Counted from the stretch's first letter, positions 11,808 to 22,854 are shown. The stretch is DNA of 64,000 bases from Megascapheus bottae (GCA_024803745.1 JANJXV010000160.1:874001-938000), one strand, 5' to 3'. Numbers and translations are program-made. The notes: generated by a model not told the origin, from the sequence alone.

Positions 11808-12859
11808 ACACTCAGATTTTCCACTTTCATCCCTGTGCTGGTTGACGAGGCATTCAGTGAGTTCAGCATGTGAATGGAGACCATTTACAATTTCCCTGGA
11901 CACCTTTCCACACCCGACTTTCTTCACCTTCTCATGCACATAGAGACACACAAGAAGAAATTCCAACCATACAAAACAGAATTCTGAAAGCTCTCATTAC
12001 AAAGCCCAGTAAGAATCAAAACTCCACCATAGATAATTAGCTTACATGCCGCTCTGATCACACCACGGTGTCATCTCTAGGCTGCAGGGAAGATGTCTTT
12101 AACTATAGACAACATTATCATGACTCGTACAACAGAAGAGATTCTGAGACAAGGATTTCAGTGCCTGATAATACACAGTACAGGGACAGTGGAGGTGCTG
12201 GAGCCTTAGAATTTACAAAATCAGGAGGAATCAGAAGGGAAAATGTCACAGTCTCACTTTGATATTCTGCCTCGCTCCCCTTAATTATTGTGCTACACTG
12301 TTTGCTGAGGAATGCCATAATCAAGCATCATTTTCTTGTCTAACCCTATGGTGATGTCCCAGCTTGCAGGTCTTAAGCTCACCCCCAAACATAAGACACG
12401 GGATCTTCCCAATCTGCTTTGATGCCCTAACCCTGTGAACAGAATTTCCTTACTGGCAATACAGCCTGGTAAGCACTTCTGTCATTTGCTGCCAAAAACT
12501 CGCTCAAAAACTTGATGCTTCTCTTAATTCTGCACATGAATTCAAATTTGCTATACCAGAAATCTATCTGCTGTCAATCACAGATCATCAATAATAGATA
12601 ATAATATCCATATCATTACGTCTGTGGTAGCAATTTATCTGTCTGCATAACCACTTGGTTGGTGATGGCTGTTCACTTTTCAGAGAGAAGTTCAGAAGAG
12701 TTCCGTGGGTTTGTCCCAAGCAACAGCATACTGAGGAAATGGCTGAATTTGTACCTCATGGTCCATCTCCTTTCCACCGAGTGGTCAGGAGGTCAATGTG
12801 TTCTACAGTACACACACTCTTTGCTAGAAATAGAAAGGAATTTCTTTTGGGCAATACTT
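11808..12859. other. Unannotated stretch
   Basis: No repeat or gene recognised. Frames near 12655-12890 overlap on the same strand and lack any domain. Confidence 0.5.
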
Positions 12860-13042
12860 AGGTTTCCTCTCAGGTCTTTGCACTGCTAGACAGGTATTGT
12901 ACCACTGGAACTATGTTCCTAGATTTTTGTTTTGGAGTTCTTTTTCACACAGGGTCTGTCTGTTTGTGTCTCTGTCTGTCTCTCTGTCTCTCTGTCTCTC
13001 TGTCTCTCGGTCTCTCGGTCTCTCTGTCTCTCGGTCTCTCGG

Positions 13043-13097
<55 letters not shown>

Positions 13098-13161
13098 TTA
13101 TGATCATCCTATATATGCCTTCTGTATATGGCTAGGATTACAGGTATATACCGCCACACCT
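12860..13161 (-). mobile_element. B1-dID SINE split by an expanded microsatellite
   Basis: The left edge is a reversed ID-like unit (ggtattgtaccactggaac). The right edge is a reversed 7SL head (ggctaggattacaggtatat). The CT-rich array at 12955-13094 lies between the two halves. Confidence 0.55.
12955..13094 (+). repeat. (CT)n with internal CTGTCT and TCGGTCTC units
   Basis: The first two thirds alternate ctgtctct and tcggtctc hexamer/octamer units. The last third is pure (CT)n. All overlapping Ser/Leu and Arg/Glu frames come from it. Confidence 0.95.
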
Positions 13162-13917
13162 AAGAGGAGAAGCTTTTTTAAAAAAAAAATGGGTGAAGTT
13201 CTGTATTTGGAGTTGTTTTGAAACTGACATTGGTGTCAACAAAATGACACCAACATGATAAAACTAGTGAGTAATGTAAAATGCCATGAGCCAGTGTGAG
13301 GGCTTAGATCTGGAATGTATCTATAGACAAGTATGGTGGGATTGGGGGAGGGGTTGTAATTCGTGGTAAGGAAAGTGGTTGTGTTAGCATCCTGCCCCTG
13401 TGACAATACAGCTAAGAAAAATAACTCATCTACTCTACCTGCATTTTTATGTTTATACAATAGGTACCTCCAAGTTGGACTTATGAGCAAAGAGTATCCC
13501 TCTCATTTCATTAAGATGTGCTGTACTCATTTCTTTTATTTTAAAAAATGGCATTATATTTGAATTGCAACATGCTGCCCATTTTTTTTTCCAGATGAGA
13601 AGTCAACTGACGGACGCTGTAATTTGGAAGTGCGTGTGTGCATGAGAATGTCCCAGCAGGCTCCATTTCTGATCCATTAGATCAGTAATTACAACACAAA
13701 GTGAGGGGACAAATATTAATGCATCAGGAAATCTTGGAAGAAATGTCAAACTACCCACACAGCACAGCTTCCTTGGATCTTCAGAGTGACCTGAATACTT
13801 AATAACTAGAGTAGAAGACTTCATTGTAAGGAGGCCACCAGGTTATTCCAGGAAGGCCACTCCTGTGCCATTCCACACCCCATCCCCCAAGAAAGTCACA
13901 TGAAAAAGTGGCCCAAA
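13162..13917. other. Unannotated stretch
   Basis: A near-palindromic tgacattggtgtcaacaaaa / atgacaccaac pair sits at 13227-13256. Otherwise nothing identified. Confidence 0.45.
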
Positions 13918-14150
13918 AGGGCCAGGGGTTATGATGCATGCCTGTAATCTCAGCTAGGGATAAGAGATTATGAAGATACAGTCCTTGTCAAAAACAGAAG
14001 ACCTTATCTAAAAAAAATAAGCTAAACAAAAGGGAAAGGGGGGGGAGAGAGGAAGGGAGGAAGGAAAAAAGCTGTGGACATAGCCCAAGTGACAGTGTTT
14101 GCTCAGTATGTGCTAAACCATAGGCTTACTCCCTAGAACCACAGACAACA
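13918..14150 (+). mobile_element. B1-dID SINE
   Basis: A 7SL-like head (atgcatgcctgtaatctcag), an internal purine-rich expansion at 14030-14068, then an ID-like unit (ctgtggacatagcccaagtg) with an A/C-rich tail. Confidence 0.6.
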
Positions 14151-14155
14151 ACAAA

Positions 14156-14250
14156 TAGTTTATCCATATTTTGAACGCAAGTAAACTCAAAAAGGTTGTC
14201 ACTAACCCCAAAGGCACACAGCCAGTAAGAAAGGATTGGACCTGGGCTTC
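14156..14250 (-). mobile_element. MIR SINE fragment
   Basis: Antisense MIR core: ggttgtcactaaccccaaag, then gcacacagccagtaag, then ggattggacctggg. Confidence 0.65.
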
Positions 14251-14509
14251 TTTTCCTACCATCAGGCCTGACTTGTAAGCCTGTCATTATCTTAGAGCTG
14301 AGTAACAAAACAATTCTATTGGACAAGACTCTTGTGATTATCTAGAGCTGTGTATCCAAACACTATTGGAGATGCATCTACTCTCATAGTCAGCTGCTGG
14401 GACAATTCCTCCATAAACACTGCCTACTGGGGAGAAATTCATTCTCTACCTTCTTCCATCCACCTTACTCTCACCCCTGCATCACACCCATGGTATCAAC
14501 ATAGCAAGT

Positions 14510-14835
14510 TCCACAGGGACTGTCATAGACTGGATATCACTAGAATTTAAGCTTTCTGTAGCTAATTTTCCCTGGCTTGAAAACTTTAATGTAACTGTCA
14601 GACCCCCCCAGGTTTTTTGGAGAACTAGGGTGGTGGTGGCAATTATTTCTAGATTCTGGTACCTTCCTCATGTACCTTCTGGTAGCACATAACTCTTAAC
14701 TCCAGAGCTCATTTCCTTCCTTATTTTCTTCATTAGTTTGTAAGCTCCCACTGCCAACAAACATGACCCATCTGATAACAAAATGTTGACAACAGAATGC
14801 CTGACATATTAAAGCTGTCAAATAAAAAAAATGAG
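14510..14835 (+). mobile_element. L2 LINE 3' end
   Basis: The L2 3' order is visible: cattagtttgtaagctccca, aacagaatgcctgacata, ttaaagctgtcaaataaa. The part before about 14660 is uncertain. Confidence 0.6.
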
Positions 14836-14918
14836 TTTTTACCAGGTGGTCCAAATATGTCACCTGTGTGGAAGACATTTTTCAAAAATAGATTGTAGAG
14901 GTCAAAAAGTTACTGGGT

Positions 14919-14919
<1 letters not shown>

Positions 14920-14964
<45 letters not shown>
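14920..14964 (+). repeat. (CA)n microsatellite
   Basis: Uninterrupted CA dinucleotides, about 21 units. Confidence 0.97.
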
Positions 14965-14966
<2 letters not shown>

Positions 14967-15564
14967 TAACCTCAAGGTGACAGGTTCTTGTTGATACTGG
15001 CTTGGTGTCTTCAAAAATCCATTTCTAATCTACTCTGAACAAAAAAACAAAAACATTTTTGTCAAGAATCCTTCCCTCAGATGAAGCAAACAGATCCTCT
15101 TCACAAAGAGAAATTAATAGGAGAATGACCCAAAAGAATACACTAGGATTAGGCTTGCTTTTTATATTTTATTTTCTCCCCTCATCATCAAACAATGCAG
15201 ACCAAAAGTGGGGCCTGTCAACCAATGCTTATTATCAAGGGTGCAATTCTCTTGAAAAATCTCAGAGGCTGAACACCCTGATTCAAATTGCTAGGTAACA
15301 ACTAAGATTGTCAATGGAAATAAAAGCCTGGAAGAAAATTGAAAAGCAGAGATGAAAGGTGAGTGACCTCAGGGATGGCTGAGTTCTTAAAAAGAAAGAG
15401 ACAACAAAGATGATAGTACAAATGGATAATATTAAATGAGATTTTGTTGTTGTTTTAAGTCTGGAGAGAGAGCCTCCCAAACAGAACCCTTTTCCAAATA
15501 CACATTGGCAGGTTTGTGATGCATATTTGCAGGGAAAAAGAGGCCAGTTCCAAGGTTTGGGATA
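14965..15564. other. Unannotated stretch
   Basis: No repeat identified. A 79-codon frame at 15059-15298 has no recognisable motif. Confidence 0.5.
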
Positions 15565-15661
15565 TAGGCAGGTAGGTAGGCAGGTAGGTAGGTAGGTAGG
15601 TAGGTAGGTAGGTAGGCAGGCAGGCAGGCAGGCGGGCAGGCAGGCAGGCAGGCAGGCAGGC

Positions 15662-15712
<51 letters not shown>
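15565..15712 (+). repeat. Compound tetranucleotide array GGTA-GGCA-GATA-GACA
   Basis: Blocks of ggta, ggca (one ggcg variant), two gata and then about twelve gaca follow in register, so the array evolved by point changes and slippage from one unit. The Cys/Leu/Pro/Ala and Leu/Ser/Val/Cys frames on the minus strand are artefacts. Confidence 0.97.
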
Positions 15713-15713
<1 letters not shown>

Positions 15714-15758
15714 TAATCTGCATATGAGCATGCATATGCATAAACAACACACATGTGT

Positions 15759-15998
15759 CTTTTTGTGTGTAGCAGGGAGGGGGTCTTGGAGCTTGAACTC
15801 TGGGTCTGGGCTCTGTTCCTGAGCTCTTCAGCACGAGAGCGTACCACTTGAGCCACAGCACTACTTCTGGTTTTTCCAGTGGTTAACTGGAGATAAGTCT
15901 CATGGACTTTTGTGCCCTGGCTGGCACTGAGCTGAGATCCTCAGATATCAGCCTCCTGAGGAGCTAGGATTACAGGGGTGAGCCATCAGTGCCTGGCT
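15759..15998 (-). mobile_element. 7SL-headed Geo SINE, antisense
   Basis: Reversed tail ggagcttgaactctgggtct, junction ttaactggagataagtctca and head gagctaggattacaggg. Confidence 0.88.
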
Positions 15999-16026
15999 CC
16001 TGTGTCTTAGTTTCATGTGAGAGAGA

Positions 16027-16031
<5 letters not shown>

Positions 16032-16065
<34 letters not shown>
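16032..16065 (+). repeat. (CA)n microsatellite
   Basis: About 16 CA units just outside the preceding SINE's head end. Confidence 0.95.
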
Positions 16066-16068
<3 letters not shown>

Positions 16069-16192
16069 ATTGACAAAAACCAGACACAATGGGAAGCCAG
16101 AAAGAGAGGAAACCAGAACACATTCACCAAAGATGGTTGCCTATTTATATTACCAGGAATGGCCATTTTGCATAATTAATGCATAATTTTTT

Positions 16193-17186
16193 CATATATT
16201 TTTGTTGTAATTAATCGAAGGGTCACATTATATTCGCCAGATAGAAGGTGCATTACTTCACATACATTGATACCCTTTCTCATGTCTTGGTCCCCATTTC
16301 CCTCCTCTCCACCCTCACTCCTCATCTTGTTTTCCCCCCTTCCCTATCCAATTTCAAATAACCAAATATGCATATATCCAATATATCAGATAACAAAGCG
16401 AAATACTGTAACAATATGAGATAACCAAGGGACAGCAAAAGAGATGAGAGATAACAGTACATTAAGGACAACAATCACTCATTATATGGCTTTTGTTTCT
16501 ATATCCTAGAGGTCCTTTCATTTAGCGTCATACTGTATGGATAACATAGTACAATAAGGACAACAATCACTCATTATATGGCTTTTGTTTCTATATCCTA
16601 GAGGTCCTTTCATTTAACATCATACTGTATGGACTTATGTATCAAGATTTTGCTCTATTGCAGATCTCTGCTAGTAGAGCCCAAGGTTTCTACTGATTAT
16701 GACGAATGAGGGAAACCATTGAGCCTAAGTTCCTTTGAGTCTGGCTTACTTCACTTAATAGGATTTTTTCTAAGTCTTTCCATTTCCTTACAAATGGGGC
16801 GATGTCGTTCTTTCTGACAGCAGTATAGAATTCCACTGTGTACAAATACCACATCTTGTTGATCCATTCATCAACTGAGGGACATCTAGGTTGGTTCCAT
16901 ATCTTTGCTATGGTGAATAGTGCTGCAATGAACATTGTTGTGCTAGTGGGTTTAGTATGTCCTTGTTTCTGGGTGGTTGGGTAAATGCCAAGTAGTGGAA
17001 TTGCTGGGTCATAGGGGAGTTCTATGTTTAGTCTTGAGGAACTGCCACACTGCTTTCCATAGTGGTTGAAGGAGTTTGCACTCCCACCAACAGTGTAGTA
17101 GTGATCCCTCCTGGCCACATCCCCTCCAGCATCTGTCATTATTAGTTTTTTTGATCCTGGCCATTCTAACTGGAGAGTTGTTTTGA
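16193..17186 (-). mobile_element. 5'-truncated L1 LINE (ORF2 C-terminus and 3' UTR)
   Basis: The minus strand encodes the end of L1 ORF2: a cysteine/tryptophan-rich LLHCWWECK motif, ELPYDPAIPLLGIYP, MFIAALFTIAK and a DEWINKMWYLYT segment. The 3' UTR and a poor A-tail follow at the left end. A frameshift near 17030-17090 splits ORF2, so it is dead. An imperfect duplication (ttaatgcataattttt at about 16176 and ttaacgcataaatttt at about 17187) marks the ends. It belongs with the four other L1 tails in this window. Confidence 0.92.
16453..16632. repeat. Roughly 90-bp tandem duplication inside the L1 3' UTR
   Basis: The segment from aacagtacattaaggacaac to catactgtatgg is repeated immediately with a few differences (aacatagtacaataagg). 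The related L1 copies at 40.5 and 42.3 kb have the segment once. Confidence 0.9.
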
Positions 17187-17375
17187 TTAACGCATAAATT
17201 TTTAATGCAATTTATCAGGGAAAATTTTAAAACCAAGCATTTATGCAGTAAGATCATGTAAGTGTTTGCTTGAGATAAGCAAGAGAGATTTCCAAACTGT
17301 CAGGAAAGATCAGAATCCTTTGGCTCCCTGAAATGAGATTGAAACCTGACTTGCTTAAACCTTGTCAAGGTCTAA

Positions 17376-17635
17376 GCCCAGCGCCAGCGGCTCACATCTG
17401 TAACTCGAGCTACTCAGGAGGCTGAGATCTAAGCATGACAGTTCAAAGCCAACCAGGGTAGCAAAGTCCATAAGACTCTTAGCTCCATTCAATCAACAAG
17501 AAACTAGAAGCAGAGTTGTAACTCAAGTGGTATAGCAAGTAGCTTGAGAAAAAAACAAACAAACAAAAACATCCCCTCAGGAACAGCATCCAGAATCCCA
17601 GTTCAAGCCTCAAGACTGGCATCAAAAAACAAAGG
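17376..17635 (+). mobile_element. 7SL-headed Geo SINE with target duplication
   Basis: Complete copy. The flanks ttgtcaaggtctaa (17362-17375) and ttgtcaggatctaa (17636-17649) match with two mismatches. Confidence 0.9.
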
Positions 17636-17739
17636 TTGTCAGGATCTAAATACAAGAGATTGTCTCTGATCACTTACATTTACTGGAAAGCCTGAGTAAA
17701 GTAACAGTGAGTTAAACATCTCATTTGTATCCAATTTTA

Positions 17740-17880
17740 CAGAGTCTTTATTTGCAACTCTGCTTAAGGGCGATCTGATGTTACCATCCTCATCTTGCAC
17801 ATGAGGAAACTGAGTCACAGAGAGATGAAATAATGTTCCTAAAGTTGCATATTGGGGAACTGGAGCCAGGATCTAAAGAA
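17740..17880 (-). mobile_element. MIR SINE
   Basis: Antisense MIR core with gatgttaccatcctcatctt, acatgaggaaactgagtcac, agagagatgaaat and ggagccaggatct. Confidence 0.85.
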
Positions 17881-18085
17881 GGCGAGGCCTGGCATGGGTG
17901 CACAGAGTCTACCCTATGAATACCACAGGACATGGGCAGGCATCTGTAGGTTCCATAACCACCAAATCCCTGGAGGATTGCTGAAGAAAGAAAATGAAAT
18001 CATCCAGAAAAGAAAAAAAAATTAACCAACTATCTATGTACGGCTAGGTAAAGTCATGGTGAAAAACAAGAGTTGGGGAATATGA
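17881..18085. other. Unannotated stretch
   Basis: Nothing identified. Confidence 0.45.
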
Positions 18086-18156
18086 TTTTTGGTGATGCTG
18101 AGATTTGAATTCAGGGCTTCACACTTGCTAGGCCCACATTCTGCCGGCACTTATGT
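18086..18156 (-). mobile_element. ID-like monomer, diverged
   Basis: Reversed ID pattern: tttgaattcagggcttcac, then cttgctaggcccacattctg. Confidence 0.5.
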
Positions 18157-18255
18157 GGGTGTTGGTAATTATCTTTATTGGCTTATAGTAGTGATACAGG
18201 AAGGAAGTTTGTGATTATATGTCCACACAGGTATACTGTGCTCCAATCAATCTCA

Positions 18256-18472
18256 CCCTGGGTAAGACCTTGAACTCAAGGCTTCTTTCCCTTAGCTTTG
18301 TCACTCAAAGCTGATACCTCTACCCTTTGAGCCACAGCTCTACTTCTAGATTTTTGGTAGCTAATTGGAAATAAGATTCTTAAAGATTTTCCTGCCTGGG
18401 AGGGCTTTGTGCCATTGACCCTCAGATCTCAGTCTCCCAAGCAGCTGGGACGGCAGGAGTGAGCCACTTGTG
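18256..18472 (-). mobile_element. 7SL-headed Geo SINE, antisense
   Basis: Reversed tail (accttgaactcaaggcttc, then ctttgagccacagctctac) and reversed head (ctcagtctcccaagcagctg). Confidence 0.85.
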
Positions 18473-18722
18473 GATTTCTTTTTTAAAGACAGCATCTTGC
18501 ATTATGGCAGGGCTGACCTCAGTTATGCCAATCTCTCGTACGCTTCCCCGGGTGGCTGGAAATGACAGTTTATCGCTACCATGCCCCAGCCTTTGGCTGA
18601 GATGGAATCCTGAAAGCATTTTCGTTTTAGTGGTGGTGGGTTTGGGCAGGGCTGGCCTGTAAATCCAGGTCTCTGCCTCTCACGTAGCTAGGATGATAAG
18701 CTTAAGCTACCCCCATGCCTGG
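18473..18722 (-). mobile_element. Possible dimer of two 7SL-like monomers
   Basis: Reversed B1/Alu-like words occur twice: ggctgacctcagttatgcc near 18510 and ctctcacgtagctaggatg near 18677 with a terminal catgcctggct. Strongly diverged. Confidence 0.4.
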
Positions 18723-19619
18723 CTTTGAACTGCACAAGAATGCCTGTGTATCCTCAGTGAACGTGTTTTACAATTCCTAGGAGAACTTCTCTCCCAGTTC
18801 TCTGCCTTCGTTTTCCATGCTAGATTCCTCATTAATCCAAGACATCGGAGAGTTGAGCTCAGGCAGGCAACCTGAATATTTTGTCTGCGTGTTTCCTGGC
18901 TGGGACAGAGGAAGTAAATGGGTATCTTAGTGTGATTGCAGACAGGTGTCAATGGAGAGACAAAGACGACCGAGATAACAAAGCATATTTAATCACTGCG
19001 CTGTGACTATAAATTTTTCAATATTTATTGTCCAACTGCTCTGCAAAGATTCTACAATATGGAGAAGTACATTGGAAAATAAAAGAAACATGCCTGACTC
19101 CAAGCTTCAAAGTGCCCAGAATTACTAATGATTTCTTCCTGGCCTCGGTGCCACCAGTAAGAAAACACCAAGAATATTTTAATTCAAAATATATGTGTCA
19201 TGAGGCAAAACCCTGAAGTTGAGACAAGCTCCTGGCTTCAGATTTATTTTATACTCTCAATTCATGGTGCTGGGGGTAGTGAGGTCTCATCCAAAACAAA
19301 TTTTTTTTAAAAATCCCTTAAATTACTGCAGAGTAAAGTTCCCTTTATGTGTATGCACTATCTGAGAATCTCCTCTGAGACACAAATCTCTCAGCGCCTT
19401 TTCAAAACCAAGAATTCATGTGAAATCATGTAAGCGTTCCTTGCCGTTATTAGTAACAACACATTCCAGTGCAGTTCTGCTTTCTTAACCAGGCCTAGGA
19501 TAACTTGGACTTGTGCGTTTAAATATTAAACAGAGACAAAGAAACAAACAGGATAGATGTGCAGATAGATTAATAAAGGATAGAAATAGAGGCAACAGAC
19601 AGATATGATAACAATAGAT
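18723..19619. other. Unannotated stretch
   Basis: No repeat or gene recognised. Confidence 0.5.
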
Positions 19620-19655
19620 TAGATAGATGGACGGATGGATGGATGGATGGACAGA
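19620..19655 (+). repeat. Short (GGAT)n array
   Basis: Five to six ggat/ggac units inside a longer gata-rich neighbourhood. Confidence 0.85.
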
Positions 19656-19919
19656 TTGATAGAGATGTTAGGTAGAAATAGACAAAAACATGTGTGCCCT
19701 TACACTAGTGAAAACCCCACAGCAGAAGCATTTCTTTGGCAATCATCACAGGAATGGTGTATAGAACCTCCACTTTTACACCACTCCCACCCCTGCCCCC
19801 ACCCCTATGCCTTTTACATGAGTAAATGAAGCTTAGGAATGCTAGTAACTTGTCCTCAGCTCTGAATGAAAGAGCCAGTGAAGAAGAGGTGGATAATGGT
19901 GATAGCGGTGGTGCTAGTA
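19656..19919. other. Unannotated stretch
   Basis: Nothing identified. Confidence 0.45.
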
Positions 19920-20033
19920 ATAAATCACAACCATCACCTTTTCAAGCATGCTCTGTGTGTTAGATACTATATTTGGTATTTTGTGTGTATTATGTCACTT
20001 AGGCATAATACATCTTATCATTATCCCTTGTAA
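19920..20033 (-). mobile_element. MIR SINE fragment
   Basis: Antisense MIR with ttagatactatatttggtat, tgtcacttaggcataataca and cttatcattatccct. Confidence 0.6.
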
Positions 20034-20168
20034 GGCCGGTCATCTTAACTACTCAGGAGGCTGAGATCTGAGGATCATGATTTGAAGCCAGCATGGGCCG
20101 GAAAAAGCCATCAGATCCTTACCACCAGCTAACCACAGAAAGCCTGAAGTAGAGTTGTGACTAAAGTT
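20034..20168 (+). mobile_element. 7SL-headed Geo SINE, truncated
   Basis: Head from aactactcaggaggctgag through the ttaccaccagctaacc junction. The tail breaks off after tagagttgtgac. Confidence 0.75.
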
Positions 20169-21189
20169 CACACTTACTGCCACTCGAACACACACAATAA
20201 GGTACCTAGGAACCAGCAAGACCCAAGCATCACACAGCAACACCCAAGCTATAAAGGTGTAATTGTTGCCCTCATAATTAAACCCTGATCTGTCTGGTAT
20301 CATTCACCATCTTCCCTCCCATGCACTGAGTTCTGTCTCTACTTCGATAGTCCGTTGAAATTTTAATTAAGTATATTGTGCAAAGGCCAGTACCTTTTGC
20401 CTAGGCAGAGCTCAGAAGCCTGTTGGAAAGTGGGTGGAGCTCTGTGGTTTTGTCCGCCTGCCCTCCCTAGATGGCCTATGGCATCACAGGCATACAGCTT
20501 CAAAAGGCTCTGCTCAGAAATCCCTCTCCTGGGTATTTTTTTTGAGATTTGAGTAAAGAGCCTCTTTTAAGATGTAAATACCACCTGAAAAAATGTTAAG
20601 TCTATTAGAAAGTCACACCTCCGGTGTAACAGTTAGATAATCCAATTTCTACTTAGGAACATAGTGAATGGGTTTGGGAACAGGGTGGTATAATGAGTCA
20701 TTTTCTCCCTTTCCATTCAGCTGAGACTCTGCAAAAGAAGAGCATTTTCTTTTAACTAGAAACTCTTCATTGTAAGACAAGTTTAAATTCACAGAAGAAG
20801 AAGAAGAAAAAAAAATTCCTGGAAAGAAGACAGGGTCTCCATACAGCCTGGGCATGGGTCTTCTTATTTTTACTATCTTGCGCTAGCACTCATCACAACT
20901 AATAAGCCCATAGTGACATGTTACTGAATTTTAGCTACCTCTGGGTTCACTGGACGTCCTTTCTCCATGCTGAGATTCCCATGTAGGGCCTGGAAAGTAT
21001 ATTTCGCCGTCAGGTCTCCACATCGCTGTTTCTCTGACTTGTTTGAGATCACCTTGACTGGTCAAATAGGTTTTGGAAGGTTCCAAGCCTCCATGCATTT
21101 ATTCTCCTGATGACACTGAGTCTTTTAGAGGAAAAGCACACTAAGGTACAGCGCTGTACTGTGCTATGTAGGGTCCATGTAGTCCACAT
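20169..21189. other. Unannotated stretch
   Basis: Contains an (AGA)n run at 20791-20810. No gene or named repeat recognised. Confidence 0.5.
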
Positions 21190-21204
21190 GAAATTATGGC
21201 TGGT

Positions 21205-21298
21205 AGGGCTGGGTGTCGCTTAATGGCAAAGTATTCACCCAGCAAGGACAAGGTCCTGGGTTCAAGCACCAGACCCCCCCCCCACAAAAAAAAGAAAA
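21205..21298 (+). mobile_element. Solitary ID-like SINE with 15-bp target duplication
   Basis: A single tRNA-like monomer (gggctgggtgtcgcttaatg, then cctgggttcaagcacc) with a C-run and A-rich tail and no Geo half. The exact 15-mer gaaattatggctggt flanks it (21190-21204, 21299-21313), which points to recent, independent insertion of an ID unit. Confidence 0.9.
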
Positions 21299-21313
21299 GA
21301 AATTATGGCTGGT

Positions 21314-21751
21314 GGTGGTAAACTTGGCTTTTCAGGTTTCCTCACACACTGAAGGCAGTCAGAACTAGCTATCTCCCTCCTTGAATAAAGAATGTCCAAG
21401 TAAATTATTTAAGATTTCTTCTTTATGGAAGATTTTTATTTAAATGATTTACCTAAACAGTATGCACTTGTAGATATTTTATCTTATGCACTGGGCTACC
21501 ATCCAACTCTACTTGATGTTTAGGTTGAACAATTCTTCTAGCCTCAGCCATCAGAAGTTTGTCCAGTCGACTTCTATATGCTTTTGACCTGCCTAGCCCC
21601 CCCAACCCCCCTCAGAGTGGGGACTGGTCTTTGCTGCTTCTCTATTTTCTGGCATTTTAAGACTCCAGATTTTACCTAAAACCAGGATGCTGACTCTCCA
21701 GGAGGGCTTGTTATTACACTGTTATTTCTTCAGGGTCCTCTCAACTGACAG
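21314..21751. other. Unannotated stretch
   Basis: Nothing identified. Confidence 0.5.
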
Positions 21752-21754
21752 AGA

Positions 21755-21786
<32 letters not shown>
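21752..21786 (+). repeat. (CA)n microsatellite
   Basis: About 17 CA units with one G substitution near the end. Confidence 0.95.
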
Positions 21787-21990
21787 TTGTCTGTGAACAC
21801 TTCTAACTGCAACCTTCATCATCTAGCAAACAATTGCCTGAGTACATTTTCAGTGATAGAAATGTCCATAGCCCAGTTCAGGTCGGTTGAATTAGAATCC
21901 ATGTAACTTGGAAGTAGAGGTGTGGCCCAAGTGATAGAGATGATTTGGGGATGGACACTGGTCAGTAGGGGGGAAAAAAAGTCCAGATAA

Positions 21991-22480
21991 CTAGAGGGCT
22001 TGGATTTTTTCAGCCACTGGGCCTCCAGGGAAGTGAAGGAGTCTGGAGGTTGAATTCAATCGACTGGCCATTGATTTGATTGGTGGGTCAATGGTGATTG
22101 TAATGAAACCTTCATAAACAGGGACCTCACTGATTGGAAGACATATCAATGGGTGGCAAGTTGGCCTGCCCCACGAGGACAGGCACTCCCACACTTGGGG
22201 CACTCCCCAACCTTTGTACCCTACTCTCCTCTGGTTGTGTGTGTCCTATATAGTAAGGACATGACATTAAATTAACCACAGGACTTGGCTAAGTTCTGCC
22301 AAGTCCTTCTAACAGACCACTATACGTGAAGAGAGTGCAGGAATCCCCCCAAAAAGTCCTTCTAACAGACTACCACATAGGAAGAGAGTGCAGGAATCCC
22401 CCCAAAGGATCATCAACTAGACACAAGTGCCAGGGTGCTAGGGGATCCTATTACTGAGTAGAATCTGAGGTCAGGGAAGA
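21991..22480 (+). mobile_element. LTR-like stretch (endogenous retroviral solo LTR, type uncertain)
   Basis: The order of motifs resembles old mammalian LTRs: ggccattgatttgattggtg, gtaatgaaaccttcataaa, then ctctggttgtgtgtgtcc and ctatatagtaaggacat near where an R region would start. No coding remnant flanks it, and the terminal tg...ca limits are unclear. Confidence 0.45.
22301..22406. repeat. 53-bp tandem duplication
   Basis: Two copies, 22301-22353 and 22354-22406, begin aagtccttctaacagac and end caggaatccccccaaa. They differ at a few bases in the middle. Confidence 0.95.
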
Positions 22481-22630
22481 ACTGGGGTGGGGCAAGGTTC
22501 CTTATTAACTTATAGACCAGCTGCTAACTTCAAGTACTTAACATCAGCACTGAAAGGCTGGAAGGATACAGGTGAAGGTTGTAGAGACAAAAAAAAGAGC
22601 ATCTGACTTGTGTGTAAAATTACCAGCACA

Positions 22631-22839
22631 GGCCGGGAGTTTGGCCTAGTGGTGAAAGTGCTTGCCTAGCATGCATGAAGACCCGGGTTCGATTCCTTGG
22701 TACCACATACATAGAAAAAAGCCGGAAGTGGTGCTGAGGCTCAAGTGGTAGAGCTCCAGCCTTGAGAAAGTCCAAGGACAGTGCTCAGGCCCTGAGCTCA
22801 AGCCCATGACTGGCAAAAAAAACCAAAAACAAACAAAAA
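22631..22839 (+). mobile_element. IDL-Geo SINE with perfect 15-bp target duplication
   Basis: Full-length copy with a clean B box (gggttcgattcc). aaaattaccagcaca flanks it exactly (22616-22630 and 22840-22854). Confidence 0.96.
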
Positions 22840-22854
22840 AAAATTACCAGCACA

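Noticed and set aside
15570..15712. Evenly spaced short repeats that might suggest a CRISPR array
   Set aside because: They are contiguous tetranucleotides without spacers, in a mammalian genome.
15283..15861. 192-codon minus-strand frame with Cys/Leu/Pro and Ser/Val runs
   Set aside because: It reads through the tetranucleotide array and an antisense SINE.
16690..17257. Two minus-strand frames with good codon content
   Set aside because: They are the broken C-terminus of L1 ORF2, split by a frameshift, not a host gene.
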